DNA of 64,000 bases from Hypericum androsaemum. Taxonomy: Eukaryota > Streptophyta > Magnoliopsida > Malpighiales > Hypericaceae. The stretch's first letter is position 1; each line of letters begins with the position of its first letter. The stretch lies in contig OZ023181.1 in NCBI GenBank assembly GCA_963995505.1, positions 11,466,221 through 11,530,220 of the forward strand. The letters run 5' to 3'. The notes under the pieces are model-generated. The model worked only from the letters and a program-made list of their open reading frames with translations. It was not told the origin of the DNA and ran no database searches. The position numbers were made by a program, and so were the translations under genes. Below, piece after piece: positions 38,161 through 50,880 of this stretch.

Positions 38161-40290
38161 ACATATATGTCAAGAAAAGACAAGAAAAGGAAAGAAAAGG
38201 CAAGATAAGGCAAGAAAAGGCAAACAAAGGCAAGAAAAGGAAAGATAAAGCAAGAAAAAGGAAAGAAAAGGCAAGAAAAAGGAAAGAAAAGGCAAGGAAA
38301 AGGCTAGATAAGGCAAGAAAAGGAAAGGAAAAGGCAAGAAAAGGCAAGAGAAGTCATGGAAAAGGCATGAAAAGCCTAGAAAAGGAAAGATAAGGCAAGA
38401 TAAGGCAAGGAAAGGCAAGATAATGCAAGATAGGGCAAGAAACGGGGAGGAAAGGCAAGAAATTAAAAGAAAATGAAAATTGTGCGAAGAAAAGGAAAGA
38501 AAAGGCAAGGAAAAGCTGAAGAAAAGGCAAGATAAGGAAAGTAAAGGCAAGGAAAAGGCATGAAATGGAAAGAAAATGCAAGAAAAGGCTTGAAAAGCCA
38601 AGAAAATGCAAGACAGGGAATGAAAGGACAAGAAAAGGCATGAAAGGGCAAGAAAAGGCAAGAAAAGGCAAGAAAAGGCAAGATAAGTAAAGAAAAGGCA
38701 AGCAAAGGCAAGAAAAAGGAAAGATAAGGTAAGAAAAGGCAAGGAAAAGGCAAGAAAAGGCAAAAAAAAGGAAAGATAAGGCAAGAAAAGGAAAGAAAAG
38801 GCAACGAAAAGGCAAGAAAAAGCATGATAAGGCAAGAAAAGGCAAGGAAAAGGCATAAAAAGGCAAGAAAAAGAAAGAAAAGGCAAGAAAAGTCAAGAAA
38901 ATGCAAGAAAAGGTAAACAAAATAGAAAGATAAGGTAAGGAAAAGGCAAGGAAAAGGAAGGAAAAGGCAAGGAAAAGGAAGGAAAAGACATAAAAGGGCA
39001 AGAAAAGGCATGAAAAGGTAAGAAAAGGAAAGAAAAGGAAAGATAAGGAAAGATAAGGCAAGAAAAGGCAAGGTAAGGCTAGAAAAGGCAAGAAAAAGGC
39101 TAGATAAGGCAAGAAAAGGCAAGAAATTGTAAGAAAAGGCAAGAAAAGGAAAGAAATTGCAAGGAAAGGAAAGGAAAAGGCAAGAAAAGGCAAGGAAAAG
39201 GCAAGAAAAGGCTAGGTATGGCAAGGAAAGGCAAGAAAGGGCAAGAAAAGACAAGAAAAGGGATGATAAGTCAAGAAAAGGAAAGAAATGGAAAGAAATG
39301 GAAAGATACGGCAAGATAAGGCAAGGAAAAGGCAAGAAAAGGCAAGAAAAGGCATGAAAAGGAAAGATAAGGCAAGATAAGGTAAAAAAAGGCAAGATAA
39401 CGCAAGATAGGGCAAGAAAAGGGAAGGAAATGAAGAAAATAAAAGATGAGGGAAGAAAAGGCAAGAAAAGGAAAGAAAAGGCAAGGAAAAGGCAAGATAA
39501 GGAAAGAAAAGGCATGAAAAGGCAAGAAAAGGCAAGATAAGGGAAAAAAGGCAAGATAGGGAATGAAAGGTCATGAAAAGGCAAGAAAAAGCAAGATAAG
39601 TCAAGAAAAGGCAAGCAAAGGCAAGAAATCGCAAGATAAGGAAAGATAAGGCGAGAAAAGGCAAGGAAAAGGCATGAAAAGGAAAGAAAAGGCAAGAAAA
39701 TGGAAGAAAAGGCAAGAAAAGGCAATAATAAAAGGCAAGAAAAGGCAAGATAAGGAATGAAAGGGCAAGAAAATGCAAGATAAGGCATGAAAGGGCATGA
39801 AAGCGGAAGAAAAGGCAAGAGAAGGCAAAAAAAAGGCAAGTTAAGGCAAGAAAAGGAAAGAAAAGGAAAGGAAAAGGCAAGAAAAAGCAAGATAAGGCAA
39901 GAAAATGCAAGGAAAAGGCATGAAAAGGCAAGAAAAGGAAAGAAAAGACAAGAAAGGTAAAAAAAAAGGAAAGATAAGGTAAGAAAAGGCAAGGAAAAGG
40001 AAAGGAAAAGGCAGGAAAAGTCAAGGAAAAGGCAGGAAAAGACATAAAAAGGCAAGAAAAGGCATAAAAAGGTAAAAAAAGGAAAGAAAAGGAAAGATAA
40101 GGCAAGAAAAGGCAAGTTAAGGGAAGAAAAGTCAAGGAAAGGCAAGGAAAGGCAAGGAAAGGGCTAGATAAGGCAAGAAAAGGCAAGATAAGGCAAGAAA
40201 AGGCAAGGAAACGGTGAGAAATGGTAAGAAAAGGCAAGGAAAAGGCATGCAAAGGCAAGAAAAGGAAAGATAAGGCAATAAAAGACATGA
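38161..40290 (+). repeat. Partial HOR-D copy passing into a C-like segment
   Basis: After the palindrome at 38,161-38,170 the HOR-D order runs as far as GTAAACAAAATAG (about 38,911). The array then switches to C-like landmarks, including AAGGCAATAATAAAAGG near 39,722 (compare 23,383 and 25,755). HOR-A begins at about 40,290 with AAAATTCCAGAAAAGG. Only satellite is visible. Confidence 0.6.
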
Positions 40291-41836
40291 AAATTCCAGA
40301 AAAGGAAAGAAAGCGCAAGGAAAGGAAAGGAAAAGGCAAAAAAAGGCAAGAAAAGGCAAGGAAAGGCAAGGAAAGGGAAAGAAAAGGCAAGATAAGGCAA
40401 GGAAAAGGCAAGAAAAGGCATGGAAAAGTCATGAAAAGGCAAGAAAAGAAAAGATAAGGCAAGATAACGCAAGATAGGGCAAGAAAAGGGATGGAAATGC
40501 AAGAAAATAAAAGAAAATGAAAGATGAGGGAAGAAAAGTCAAGAAAAGGCAAGATAAGGCAAAATAAGGAAAGAAAAGACATGAAAAGAACAGATATGTC
40601 AAGAAAAGGCAAGAAAAAGAAAGATAAGGCAAGAAAAGGCAAGCAAAGGTAAGAAAAGGAAAGTTAAGGCAAGAAAAGGAAAGATAATGCAAGAAAAGGC
40701 AAGGAAAAGGAAAGAAAAGGCAAGAAAAGGTATGGAAAAGGCATGAAAAGGCAAGAAAAGGAAAGTTAAGGCAAGAAAAGGCATTAAAAGGCAAGAAAAG
40801 GAAAGAAAAGGCAAGGAAAAGGCAAGATAAGGAAAGAAAAGGCATGGAAAAGACATGAAAAGGTAAGGAAAAGACTAGAAAAGGTAAGAAAAAGCAAGGA
40901 AAAGGCAAGAAAAGGTAAGATAAGGCAAGAAAAGGCAAGGAAAAGGTACGAAAAGGCAAGAAAATAAAGGAAAGAAAAGGTAAGAAAAGGCAAGGAAAAG
41001 GCAAGATAAGGAAAAAAAAGGTAAGAAAAGGCAGGAAAAGGCAAGAAAATGCATGAAAAGGCAAGAAAAGCCAAGATAAGGTAAGAAAAGGCAAGATAAG
41101 GAATGAAAGGGCAAGATCATGAATGAAAGGGCAAGATATGGCATGAAAAGGCAGAAAAGGCAAGAAAATGACAAATATGTCAAGAAAAGGCAAGATAAGG
41201 CAAGAAAAGGTAAGCAAAGGTAAGAAAAGGAAAGATAAGGCAAGAAAAGGCAAGTAAAAGGAAAGAAAAGACAAGGAAAAGACAAGGAAAAGACCAGGAA
41301 AAGACAAAGAAAAGACATGGAAAAGACAAGGAAAAGACAAGAAAAGGCAAGTAAAAGGAAAGAAAAGGCAAGAAAAGGCATGGAAAAGGAAATATAAGGC
41401 AAGATAAGCCAAGAAAAGGCAGGGAAAAGGCAAGATAAGGCAAGAAAAGACAAGGAAAAGGCAAGAAAAGGCGAGATAGGGCAAGGAAAGGAAAGAAAAG
41501 GCAAGGAAAAGGTAAGGAAAAGATAAGATAAGGCAAGATAAGGAAACAAAAGGCATGGAAAATGCATGAAAAGTCAAGAAAAAGGCAAGAAAAGGTAACA
41601 AAAGGCAAGCAAAAGACAAGAAATGACAAGATAAGGTAAGAAAAGGTAAGGAAAAGGCATGAAAAGGCAAGAAAAGAAAAGAAAAGGAAAGGAAAGGCAA
41701 GAAAAGGAAAGAAAAGGTAAGAAAAGGTAAGGAAAAGGCAAGAAAAGGAAAGGGAAAGGCAGGAAAAGGAAAGGAAAAGGCATAAAAAGGAAAGAAAAGG
41801 CATGAAAAGATAAGATATGACAAGAAAAGGCAAGAA
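40291..41836 (+). repeat. HOR-A, second domain, right-hand part of a copy
   Basis: HOR-A landmarks resume: AAAATTCCAGAAAAGG (about 40,291; compare 7,291 and 44,457), ATATGTC (about 40,594), GATCATGAATG (41,115) and GGAAATATAAGGC (about 41,389). The left part of this unit is replaced by C-like sequence. Confidence 0.75.
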
Positions 41837-44800
41837 ATTTAAAGAAAAGGAAATTAAAAGAAAGATAAGAAAAGAAAAGGCAAGTTAAGGCAGGAAAAGC
41901 CTAGATAAGGCAAGAAAAGGTAAGGAAAAGGCAAGGAAAGGTTAGAAAAGGCATGGAAAAGGCATGGAAAAGCAAGAAAAGGAATGATAAGGGAAGAGAA
42001 TGCATGAGAAGGCAAGAAAAGGAAAGAAATGGCAAGGAAAGGCAAGAAAAAGGCAAGGAAAAGGCAAAGAAAAGGCAAGAAAAGGCAAGAAAAGGCAAGA
42101 TAAGGCAAGAAAAGGTAAGAAAAGGTAAGAAAATGAAAGAAAAGGAAAGTATGGCAAGAAAAGGAAAGTATGGCAAGAAAAGGCAGAGTAAGGCAAGAAA
42201 AGGAAAGAAATGGTAAGATAAGGCCAGGAGAGGCAAGATAAGGCAAGAAAAGGCAAGGAATATGTAAGAAAAGGCATGGGAAAGGCATAAAATGTCAAGA
42301 AAAGGAAAGTTAAGGCAAGAAAAGGCAAGATAACGCAAGATAGGGCAAGAAAAGGGAAGGAAAGGTAAGAAAATAAAAGAAAATGAAAAACAAGGGCAGA
42401 AAAGGCAAGAAAAGGAAAGAAAAAGCAAGGAAAAGGCAAGAAAAGGAAAGATAAGGAAAGAAAAGGCAAGGAAAAGGTGTGAAAAGGCAAGAAAAGGCAT
42501 GAAAAGGCAAGAAAAGGCAAGATAAGGTAAGAAAAGGCAAGATAAGGAATGAAAGGGCAAGAAAAGGCAAGACAAGTCAAGAAAAGGGAAGAAAAGCCAA
42601 GCAAAGGCAAGAAAAGGAAAGATAAGGCAAGCAAATGCAGGCAAAGGGAAGAAATGGTAAGATAAGTCAAGAAAAGGCAAGGAATAGGCAAGAAAAAGGC
42701 AAGAAAAGGCAAGAAAAGGTAAGAAATATGCAAGAAAAGGAAAGAAAAGGCAAGGAATGGCGTGGAAAAGGCATGAAAAGGGGTGGAAAAGGCAAGAAAA
42801 AGGCAAGATAAGGTAAGAAAAGGCAAGGAAAAGGCAAGAAAAGGCAAAAAAAAGGAAAGATAAAGTAAGGAAAGGAAAGGAAAATGCAAGAAATGGCATA
42901 AAAAGGAAAGAAAAGGCATGAAAAGGTATGAAAAGGCAAGAAAATAATAAATAAGGAAGATAAGGCAAGGAAGGGCAAGGAAAAGACAAGAAAAGGCAAG
43001 AAAAGGCATGAAAAGGCATGAAAAGGTAAGAAAAGGCAAGAAAAAGGCCCGAAAAGGCAAGAAAAGGAAAGAAGAGGCAAGATAAGGCAAGAAAAGGCAA
43101 GGAAAAGACAAGAAAAGGCAAGAAAAGGAAAGAAAAGGCAAGAAAAGGCATGAAAAGGCAAGAAAAGGCAAGAAAAGGTAATATAAGGCAAGAAAAGGCA
43201 AGGAAAAGGCACGAAAAGGCAAGAAAAGGAGAGAAAATGTAAGGAAAGGAAAGAAAAGGCGAGAAAAGGTAAGAAAAGGCAAGAAAAGGCAAGAAATGGA
43301 AAAAAAGGAAAGAAAAGGCAAAAAAAGAAAGATAAAGCAAGAAAAGGCAAGGAAAAGGCAAGAAACGACATAAAAAGGCAAGAAAAGGTAAGAAAAGGCA
43401 AGGAAAATGAAAAAAAAAGGAAAGAATATGAAAGATAAGGCAAGGAAAGGCAAGGAAAAGATAAGAAAAGTCAAGAAAAGGAAAGAAAAGGCTTGAAAAG
43501 GCAAGTTAAGGCAAGAAAAGGCAAGGAAAAGGCACGAAAAGAAAAGGCAAGAAAAGGCAAGAAAGGGTAAGAAAATGCGAGAAAAGGTAAGAAAAGGAAA
43601 GATAAGGCAAGATCAGGAAGGAAAAGGCAAGAAAAGGCAAGGAATAGGCAAGAAAAAGCAAGAAAAGGGGTGGAAAAGGCATGAAAAGGCATGAAAAGGC
43701 AAGATAAAGTAAGAAAAGGCAAGGAAAAGGCAAGAAAAGGCAAAAAAAAAGGATAGATAAAGCAAGAAAAGGATTGGAAAAGTGAAGAAATGGCATAAAA
43801 AGGCCAGAAAAGGCAAGTAAATGCATGAAAAGGTAAGAAAAGGCAAGGAAAAGGAAAGATAAGGCAAGGAAATGCAAGGAAAAGATAAGAAAAGGCAAGA
43901 AAAGGAAAGAAAAGGCAAGAAAAGGTAAGAAAAGACATGAAAAGGTAAGATAAGGCAAGAAAAGGCAAGGAAAAGGCACGAAAAGGCAAGAAAAGGAAAG
44001 AAAAGGCAAGAAAAGGATAGAAAAGGTAAGAAAAGGAAACAAGAGGCAAGAAAATTCAAGAAAAGGAAAGAAAAGGAAAGATAGGACAAGAAAAGGAAAG
44101 ATCAGGCAGGAAAAAGCAAGGAATAGGCAAGAAAAGGCAAGAAAAGGAAAGAAAAGGCATGGAAAAGGCATGAAAAGGCAAGATAAGTCAAGAAAATGCA
44201 GGCAAAGGGAAGAAATGGCAAGATAAGTCAAGAAAAGGCAAGCAAAGGCAAGAAAAGACAAGGAAAAGGCACAAAAAGGCAAAAAATGGAAAGTTAAGGC
44301 AAGATAAGGCAAGAAAAGGCAAGAAAAGGTAAGAAAATGCGAGAAAAGGTAAGAAAAGGAAAGAAAAGGAAAGACAAGGCAAGATAAGGCAAGAAAAGGC
44401 AAGATCGAGAAGGAAAAGGCAAGAAAAGGAAAGAAAAGGCAAGAAAAGGCATGAAAATTCCAGAAAAGGAAAGAAAGCGCAAGGAAAGGAAAGGAAAAGG
44501 CAAAAAAAGGCAAGAAAAGGGAAGGAAAAGATAGGAAAAGGCAAGAAAAGGCAAGGAAAGGCAAGGAAAGGGAAAGAAAAGGCAAGTCAGGAAAGAAAAG
44601 GAAAGAAAAGGCAAGATGAGGCAAGGAAAAGGCAAGAAAAGGCATGGAAAAGTCATGAAAAGGCAAGAAAAGAAAAGATAAGGCAAGATAACGCAAGATA
44701 ACGCAAGATAGGGCAAGAAAAGGGATGGAAATGCAAGAAAATAAAAGAAAATGAAAGATGAGGGAAGAAAAGTCAAGAAAAGGCAAGATAAGGCAAAATA

Positions 44801-46049
44801 AGGAAAGAAAAGACATGAAAAGAACAGATATGTCAAGAAAAGGCAAGAAAAGGAAAGATAAGGCAAGAAAAGGCAAGCAAAGGTAAGAAAAGGAAAGTTA
44901 AGGCAAGAAAAGGAAAGATAATGCAAGAAAAGGCAAGGAAAAGGAAAGAAAAGGCAAGAAAAGGTATGGAAAAGGCATGAAAAGGCAAGAAAAGGAAAGT
45001 TAAGGCAAGAAAAGGCATGAAAAGGCAAGAAAAGGAAAGAAAAGGCAAGATAAGGAAAGAAAAGGCATGGAAAAGACATGAAAAGGTAAGGAAAAGACTA
45101 GAAAAGGTAAGAAAAAGCAAGGAAAAGGCAAGAAAAGGTAAGATAAGGCAAGAAAAGGCAAGGAAAAGGTACGAAAAGGCAAGAAAATAAAGGAAAGAAA
45201 AGGTAAGAAAAGGCAAGGAAAAGGCAAGATAAGGAAAAAAAAGGCAAGAAAAGGCAGGAAAAGGCAAGAAAAGGCATGAAAAGGCAAGAAAAACCAAGAT
45301 AAGGTAAGAAAAGGCAAGATAAGGAATGAAAGGGCAAGATCATGAATGAAAGGGCAAGATATGGCATGAAAAGGCAAGAAAAGGCAAGAAAAGGACAAAT
45401 ATGTCAAGAAAAGGCAAGATAAGGGAAGAAAAGGTAAGCAAAGGTAAGAAAAGGAAAGATAAGGCAAGAAAAGGCAAGTAAAAGGAAAGAAAAGACAAGG
45501 AAAAGACAAGGAAAAGACAGGGAAAAGACAAAGAAAAGACATGGAAAAGACAAGGAAAAGACAAGAAAAGGCAAGTAAAAGGAAAGAAAAGGCAAGAAAA
45601 GGCATGGAAAAGGAAATATAAGGCAAGATAAGCCAAGAAAAGGCAAGGAAAAGGCAAGATAAGGCTAGAAAAGGCAAGGAAAAGGCAAGAAAAGGCGAGA
45701 TGGGGCAAGGAAAGGAAAGAAAAGGCAAGGAAAAGGTAAGGAAAAGATAAGATAAGGCAAGATAAGGAAACAAAAGGCATGGAAAATGCATGAAAAGTCA
45801 AGAAAAAGGCAAGAAAAGGTAACAAAATGCAAGCAAAAGACAAGAAACGACAAGATAAGGTAAGAAAAGGTAAGAAAAAGGCATGAAAAGGCAAGAAAAG
45901 AAAAGAAAAAGAAAGAAAAGGCAAGAAAAGGAAAGAAAAGGTAAGAAAAGGCAAGGAAAAGGCAAGAAAAGGAAAGGGAAAGGCAGGAAAAGGCATAAAA
46001 AGGAAAGAAAAGGCATGAAAAGATAAGATAAGACAAGAAAAGGCAAGAA
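41837..46049 (+). repeat. HOR-A copy in second domain (~4.2 kb)
   Basis: A complete unit of 4,213 bp between TTTAAAGAAAAGG at 41,837 and 46,050. AAACAAGGGCAG lies at about 42,391, AATAATAAATAAGG about 42,942, GGGGTGG about 43,671 and GATCATGAATG 45,338. It carries the CCTAGATAAGG variant. Confidence 0.85.
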
Positions 46050-48410
46050 ATTTAAAGAAAAGGAAAGTAAAAGAAAGATAAGAAAAGAAAAGGCAAGTTA
46101 AGGCAGGAAAAGCCTAGATAAGGCAAGAAAAGGTAAGGAAAAGGCAAGGAAAGGTTAGAAGAGGCATGAAAAGGCAAGAAAAGGAATGATAAGGGAAGAG
46201 AAGGCATGAGAAGGCAAGAAAAGGAAAGAAAGGGCAAGGAAAGGCAAGAAAAAGGCAAGGAAAAGGCAAAGAAAAGCCAAGAAAAGGCAAGAAAAGGCAA
46301 GATAAGGCAAGAAAAGGTAAGAAAAGGAAAGAAAATGAAAGAAAAGGAAAGTAGGGCAAGAAAAGGCAGGGTAAGGCAAGAAAAAGGAAAGAAAAGGCAA
46401 GATAAGGCCAGGAGAGGCAAGATAAGGCAAGAAAAGGCAAGGAAAATGTAAGAAAAGGCATGGGAAAGGCATAAAATGGCAAGAAAAGGAAAGTTAAGGC
46501 AAGAAAAGGCAAGATAACGCAAGATAGGGCAAGAAAAGGGAAGGAAAGGTAAGAAAATAAAAGAAAATGAAAAACAAGGGCAGAAAAGCCAAGAAAAGGA
46601 AAGAAAAAGCAAGGAAAAGGCAAGAAAATGAAAGATAAGGAAAGAAAAGGCAAGAAAAGGCAAGGAAAAGGTGTGAAAAGGCAAGAAAAGGCATGAAAAG
46701 GCAAGAAAAGGCAAGATAAGGTAAGAAAAGGCAACATAAGGAATGAAAGGGCAAGAAAAGGCAAGACAAGTCAAGAAAAGGCAAGAAAAGTCAAGCAAAG
46801 GCAAGAAAAGGAAAGATAAGGCAAGCAAATGCAGGCAAAGGGAAGAAATGGTAAGATAAGTCAAGAAAAGGCAAGGAATAGGCAAGAAAAAGGCAAGAAA
46901 AGGCAAGAAAAGGTAAGGAATATGCAAGAAAAGGAAAGAAAAGGCAAGGAAAGGCGTGGAAAAGGCATGAAAAGGAGTGGAAAAGGCAAGAAAAAGGCAA
47001 GATAAGGTAAGAAAAGGCAAGGAAAAGGCAAGAAAAGGCAAAAAAAAGGAAAGATAAAGCAAGGAAAGGAAAGGAAAATGCAAGAAATGGCATAAAAAGG
47101 AAAGAAAAGGCATGAAAAGGTATGAAAAGGCAAGAAAATAATAAATAAGGAAGATAAGGCAAGGAAGGGCAAGGAAAAGACAAGAAAAGGCATGAAAAGG
47201 TAAGATAAGGCAAGAAAAGGCAAGGAAAAGGCCCGAAAAGGCAAGAAAAGGAAAGAAGAGGCAAGATAAGGCAAGAAAAGGCAAGGAAAAGGCAAGAAAA
47301 GGCATGAAAAGGCAAGAAAAGTCAAGAAAAGGTAATATAAGGCAAGAAAAGGCAAGGAAAAGGCACGAAAAGGCAAGAAAAGGAAAGAAAAGGAGAGAAA
47401 ATGTAAGAAAAGGAAAGAAAAGGCGAGAAAAGGTAAGAAAAGGCAAGAAAAGGCAAGAAATGGAAAAAAAGGAAAGAAAAGGCAAAAAAAGGAAAGATAA
47501 AGCAAGAAAAGGCAAGGAAAAGGCAAGAAACGACATAAAAAGGCAAGAAAAGGCAAGTAAAGGCATGAAAAGGTAAGAAAAGGCAAGGAAAATGAAAAAA
47601 AAGGAAAGAATATGAAAGATAAGGCAAGGAAAGGCAAGGAAAAGATAAGAAAAGGCAAGAAAAGGAAAGAAAAGGCTTGAAAAGGCAAGATAAGGCAAGG
47701 AAAAGGCACGAAAAGAAAAGGCAAGAAAAGGCAAGAAAGGGTAAGAAAATGCGAGAAAAGGTAAGAAAAGGAAAGAAAAGGAAAGATAAGGCAAGATCAG
47801 GAAGGAAAAGGCAAGAAAAGGCTAGGAATAGGCAAGAAAAAGCAAGAAAAGGGGTGGAAAAGGCATGAAAGGGCAAGATAAAGTAAGAAAAGGCAAGGAA
47901 AAGGCAAGAAAAGGCAAAAAAAGGAAAGATAAAGCAAGAAAAGGATTGGAAAAGTGAAGAAATGGCATAAAAGGCTAGAAAAGGCAAGTAAATGCATGAA
48001 AAGGTAAGAAAAGGCAAGGAAAAGGAAAGATAAGGCAAGGAAATGCAAGGAAAAGATAAGAAAAGGCAAGAAAAGGTAAGAAACGACATGAAAATTCAAG
48101 AAAAGGAAAGAAAAAGAAAGATAGGACAAGAAAAGGAAAGATCAGGCAGGAAAAAGCAAGGAATAGGCAAGAAAAGGCAAGAAAAGGAAAGAAAAGGCAT
48201 GGAAAAGGCATGAAAAGGCAAGATGAGTCAAGAAAATGCAGGCAAAGGGAAGAAATGGCAAGATAAGTCAAGAAAAGGCAAGCAAAGGCAAGAAAAGACA
48301 AGGAAAAGGCACAAAAAGGCAAAAAATGGAAAGTTAAGGCAAGATAAGGCAAGAAAAGGCAAGAAAAGGTAAGAAAATGCGAGAAAAGGAAAGAAAAGGA
48401 AAGATAAGGC
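46050..48410 (+). repeat. HOR-A copy truncated by an internal junction
   Basis: The copy follows HOR-A order through AAACAAGGGCAG (46,571), AATAATAAATAAGG (about 47,135), GGGGTGG (about 47,850) and GCAGGCAAAGGG (about 48,238) to about 48,400. It then jumps directly to the AAAAGCCTAGCTAAGG position near the start of the next unit. About 1.85 kb that normally holds the ATATGTC, GATCATG and GGAAATATAAGG landmarks is missing, as expected from an unequal exchange. Confidence 0.8.
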
Positions 48411-50880
48411 AAGATAAGGCAGGAAAAGCCTAGCTAAGGCAAGAAAAGGTAAGGAAAAGGCAAGGAAAGGTTAGAAAAGGCATGGAAAGGCAAGAAAAGG
48501 AATGATAAGGGAAGAGAAGGCATGAGAAGGCAAGAAAAGGAAAGAAAGGGCAAGGAAAGGCAAGAAAAAGGCAAGGAAAAGGCAAAGAAAAGGCAAGAAA
48601 AGGCAAGATAAGGCATGAAAAGGTAAGAAAAGGAAAGAAAATGAAAGAAAAGGAAAGTATGGCAAGAAAAGGAAAGTATGGCAAGAAAAGGCAGGGTAAG
48701 GCAAGAAAAGGAAAGAAAAGGCAAGATAAGGCCAGGAGAGGCAAGATAAGGCAAGAAAAGGCAAGGAAAATGTAAGAAAAGGCATGGGAAAGGCATAAAA
48801 TGGCAAGAAAAGGTAAGTTAAGGCAAGAAAAGGCAAGATAACGCAAGATAGGGCAAGAAAAGGGAAGGAAAGGTAAGAAAATAAAAGAAAATGAAAAACA
48901 AGGGCAGAAAAGGCAAGAAAAGGAAAGAAAAAGCAAGGAAAAGGCAAGAAAAGGAAAGATAAGGAAAGAAAAGGCAAGAAAAGGCAAGGAAAAGGTGTGA
49001 AAAGGCAAGAAAAGGCATGAAAAGGCAAGAAAAGGCAAGATAAGGTAAGAAAAGGCAAGATAAGGAATGAAAGGGCAAGAAAAGGCAAGACAAGTCAAGA
49101 AAAGGCAAGAAAAGCCAAGCAAAGGCAAGAAAAGGAAAGATAAGGCAAGCAAATGCAGGCAAAGGGAAGAAATGGTAAGATAAGTCAAGAAAAGGCAAGG
49201 AATAGGCAAGAAAAAGGCAAGAAAAGGCAAGAAAAGGTAAGAAATATGCAAGAAAAGGAAAGAAAAGGCAAGGAAAGGCGTGGAAAAGGCATGAAAAGGA
49301 AAGAAAAAGGCAAGATAAGGTAAGAAAAGGCAAGGAAAAGGCAAGAAAAGGCAAAAAAAAGGAAAGATAAAGCAAGGAAAGGAAAGGAAAATGCAAGAAA
49401 TGGCATAAAAAGGAAAGAAAGGCATGAAAAGGTATGAAAAGGAAAGAAAATAATAAATAAGGAAGATAAGGCAAGGAAGGGCAAGGAAAAGACAAGAAAA
49501 GGCAAGAAAAGGCAAGAAAAGGCATGAAAAGGTAAGAAAAGGCAAGAAAAGGCAAGGAAAAGGCCCGAAAAGGCAAGAAAAGGAAAGAAGAGGCAAGAAA
49601 AGGCAAGGAAAAGACAAGAAAAGGCAAGAAAAGGCAAGAAAAGGCAAGAAAAGGCAAGAAAAGGTAATATAAGGCAAGAAAAGGCAAGGAAAAGGCACAA
49701 AAAGGCAAGAAAAGGAAAGAAAAGGAGAGAAAATGTAAGAAAAGGAAAGAAAAGGCGAGAAAAGGTATGAAAAGGCAAGAAACGACATAAAAAGGCAAGA
49801 AAAGGCAAGTAAAGGCATGAAAAGGCAAGTAAAAGGCAAGAAAAAGGAAAGATAAAGCAAGAAAAGGCAAAGATAAAGCAAGAAAAGGCAAGGAAAAGGC
49901 AAGAAATGACATAAAAAGGCAAGAAAAGGCAAGTAAAGGCATGAAAAGGTAAGAAAAGGCAAGGAAAAGGAAAAAAAAGGAAAGAATATGAAAGATAAGG
50001 CAAGGAAAGGCAAGGAAAAGATAAGAAAAGGCAAGAAAAGGAAAGAAAAGGCTTGAAAAGGCAAGATAAGGCAAGAAAAGGCAAGGAAAAGGCACGAAAA
50101 GAAAAGGCAAGAAAAGGCAAGAAAGGGTAAGAAAATGCGAGAAAAGGTAAGAAAAGGAAAGAAAAGGAAAGATAAGGCAAGATCAGGAAGGAAAAGGCAA
50201 GAAAAGGCAAGGAATAGGCAAGAAAAAGAAAGAAAAGGGGTGGAAAAGGCATGAAAAGGCAAGATAAAGTAAGAAAAGGCAAGGAAAAGGCAAGAAAAGG
50301 CAAAAAAAGGAAAGATAAAGCAAGAAAAGGATTGGAAAAGTGAAGAAATGGCATAAAAAGGCCAGAAAAGGCAAGTAAATGCATGAAAAGGTAAGAAAAG
50401 GCAAAGAAAAGGAAAGATAAGGCAAGATAAGGCAAGGAAATGCAAGGAAAAGATAAGAAAAGGCAAGAAAAGGAAAGAAAAGGCAAGAAAAGGCATGAAA
50501 AGGTAAGAAAAGACATGAAAAGGTAAGATAAGGCAAGAAAAGGCAAGGAAAAGGCACGAAATGGCAAGAAAAGGAAAGAAAAGGCAAGAAAAGATAAGAA
50601 AAGGAGAGAAAAGGTAAGAAAAGGAAAGAAAAGGAAAGAAAATTCAAGAAAAGGAAAGAAAAGGAAAGATACGACAAGAAAAGGAAAGATCAGGCAGGAA
50701 AAAGCAAGGAATAGGCAAGAAAAGGCAAGAAAAGGAAAGAAAAGGCATGGAAAAGGCATGAAAAGGCAAGATAAGTCAAGAAAATTCAGGCAAAGGGAAG
50801 AAATGGCAATATAAGTCAAGAAAAGGCAAGCAAAGGCAAGAAAAGACAAGGAAAAGGCACAAAAAGGCAAAAAATGGAAA
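48411..50880 (+). repeat. HOR-A copy (type 2), truncated where it joins segment B
   Basis: Carries the CCTAGCTAAGG variant (48,429) and matches the copy at 13,046-15,400 at a shift rising from 35.32 to 35.48 kb. AATAATAAATAAGG lies near 49,448 and GGGGTGG near 50,236. Around 49,780-49,920 a short CGACATAAAAAGGCAAG-type piece is present twice. Confidence 0.75.
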
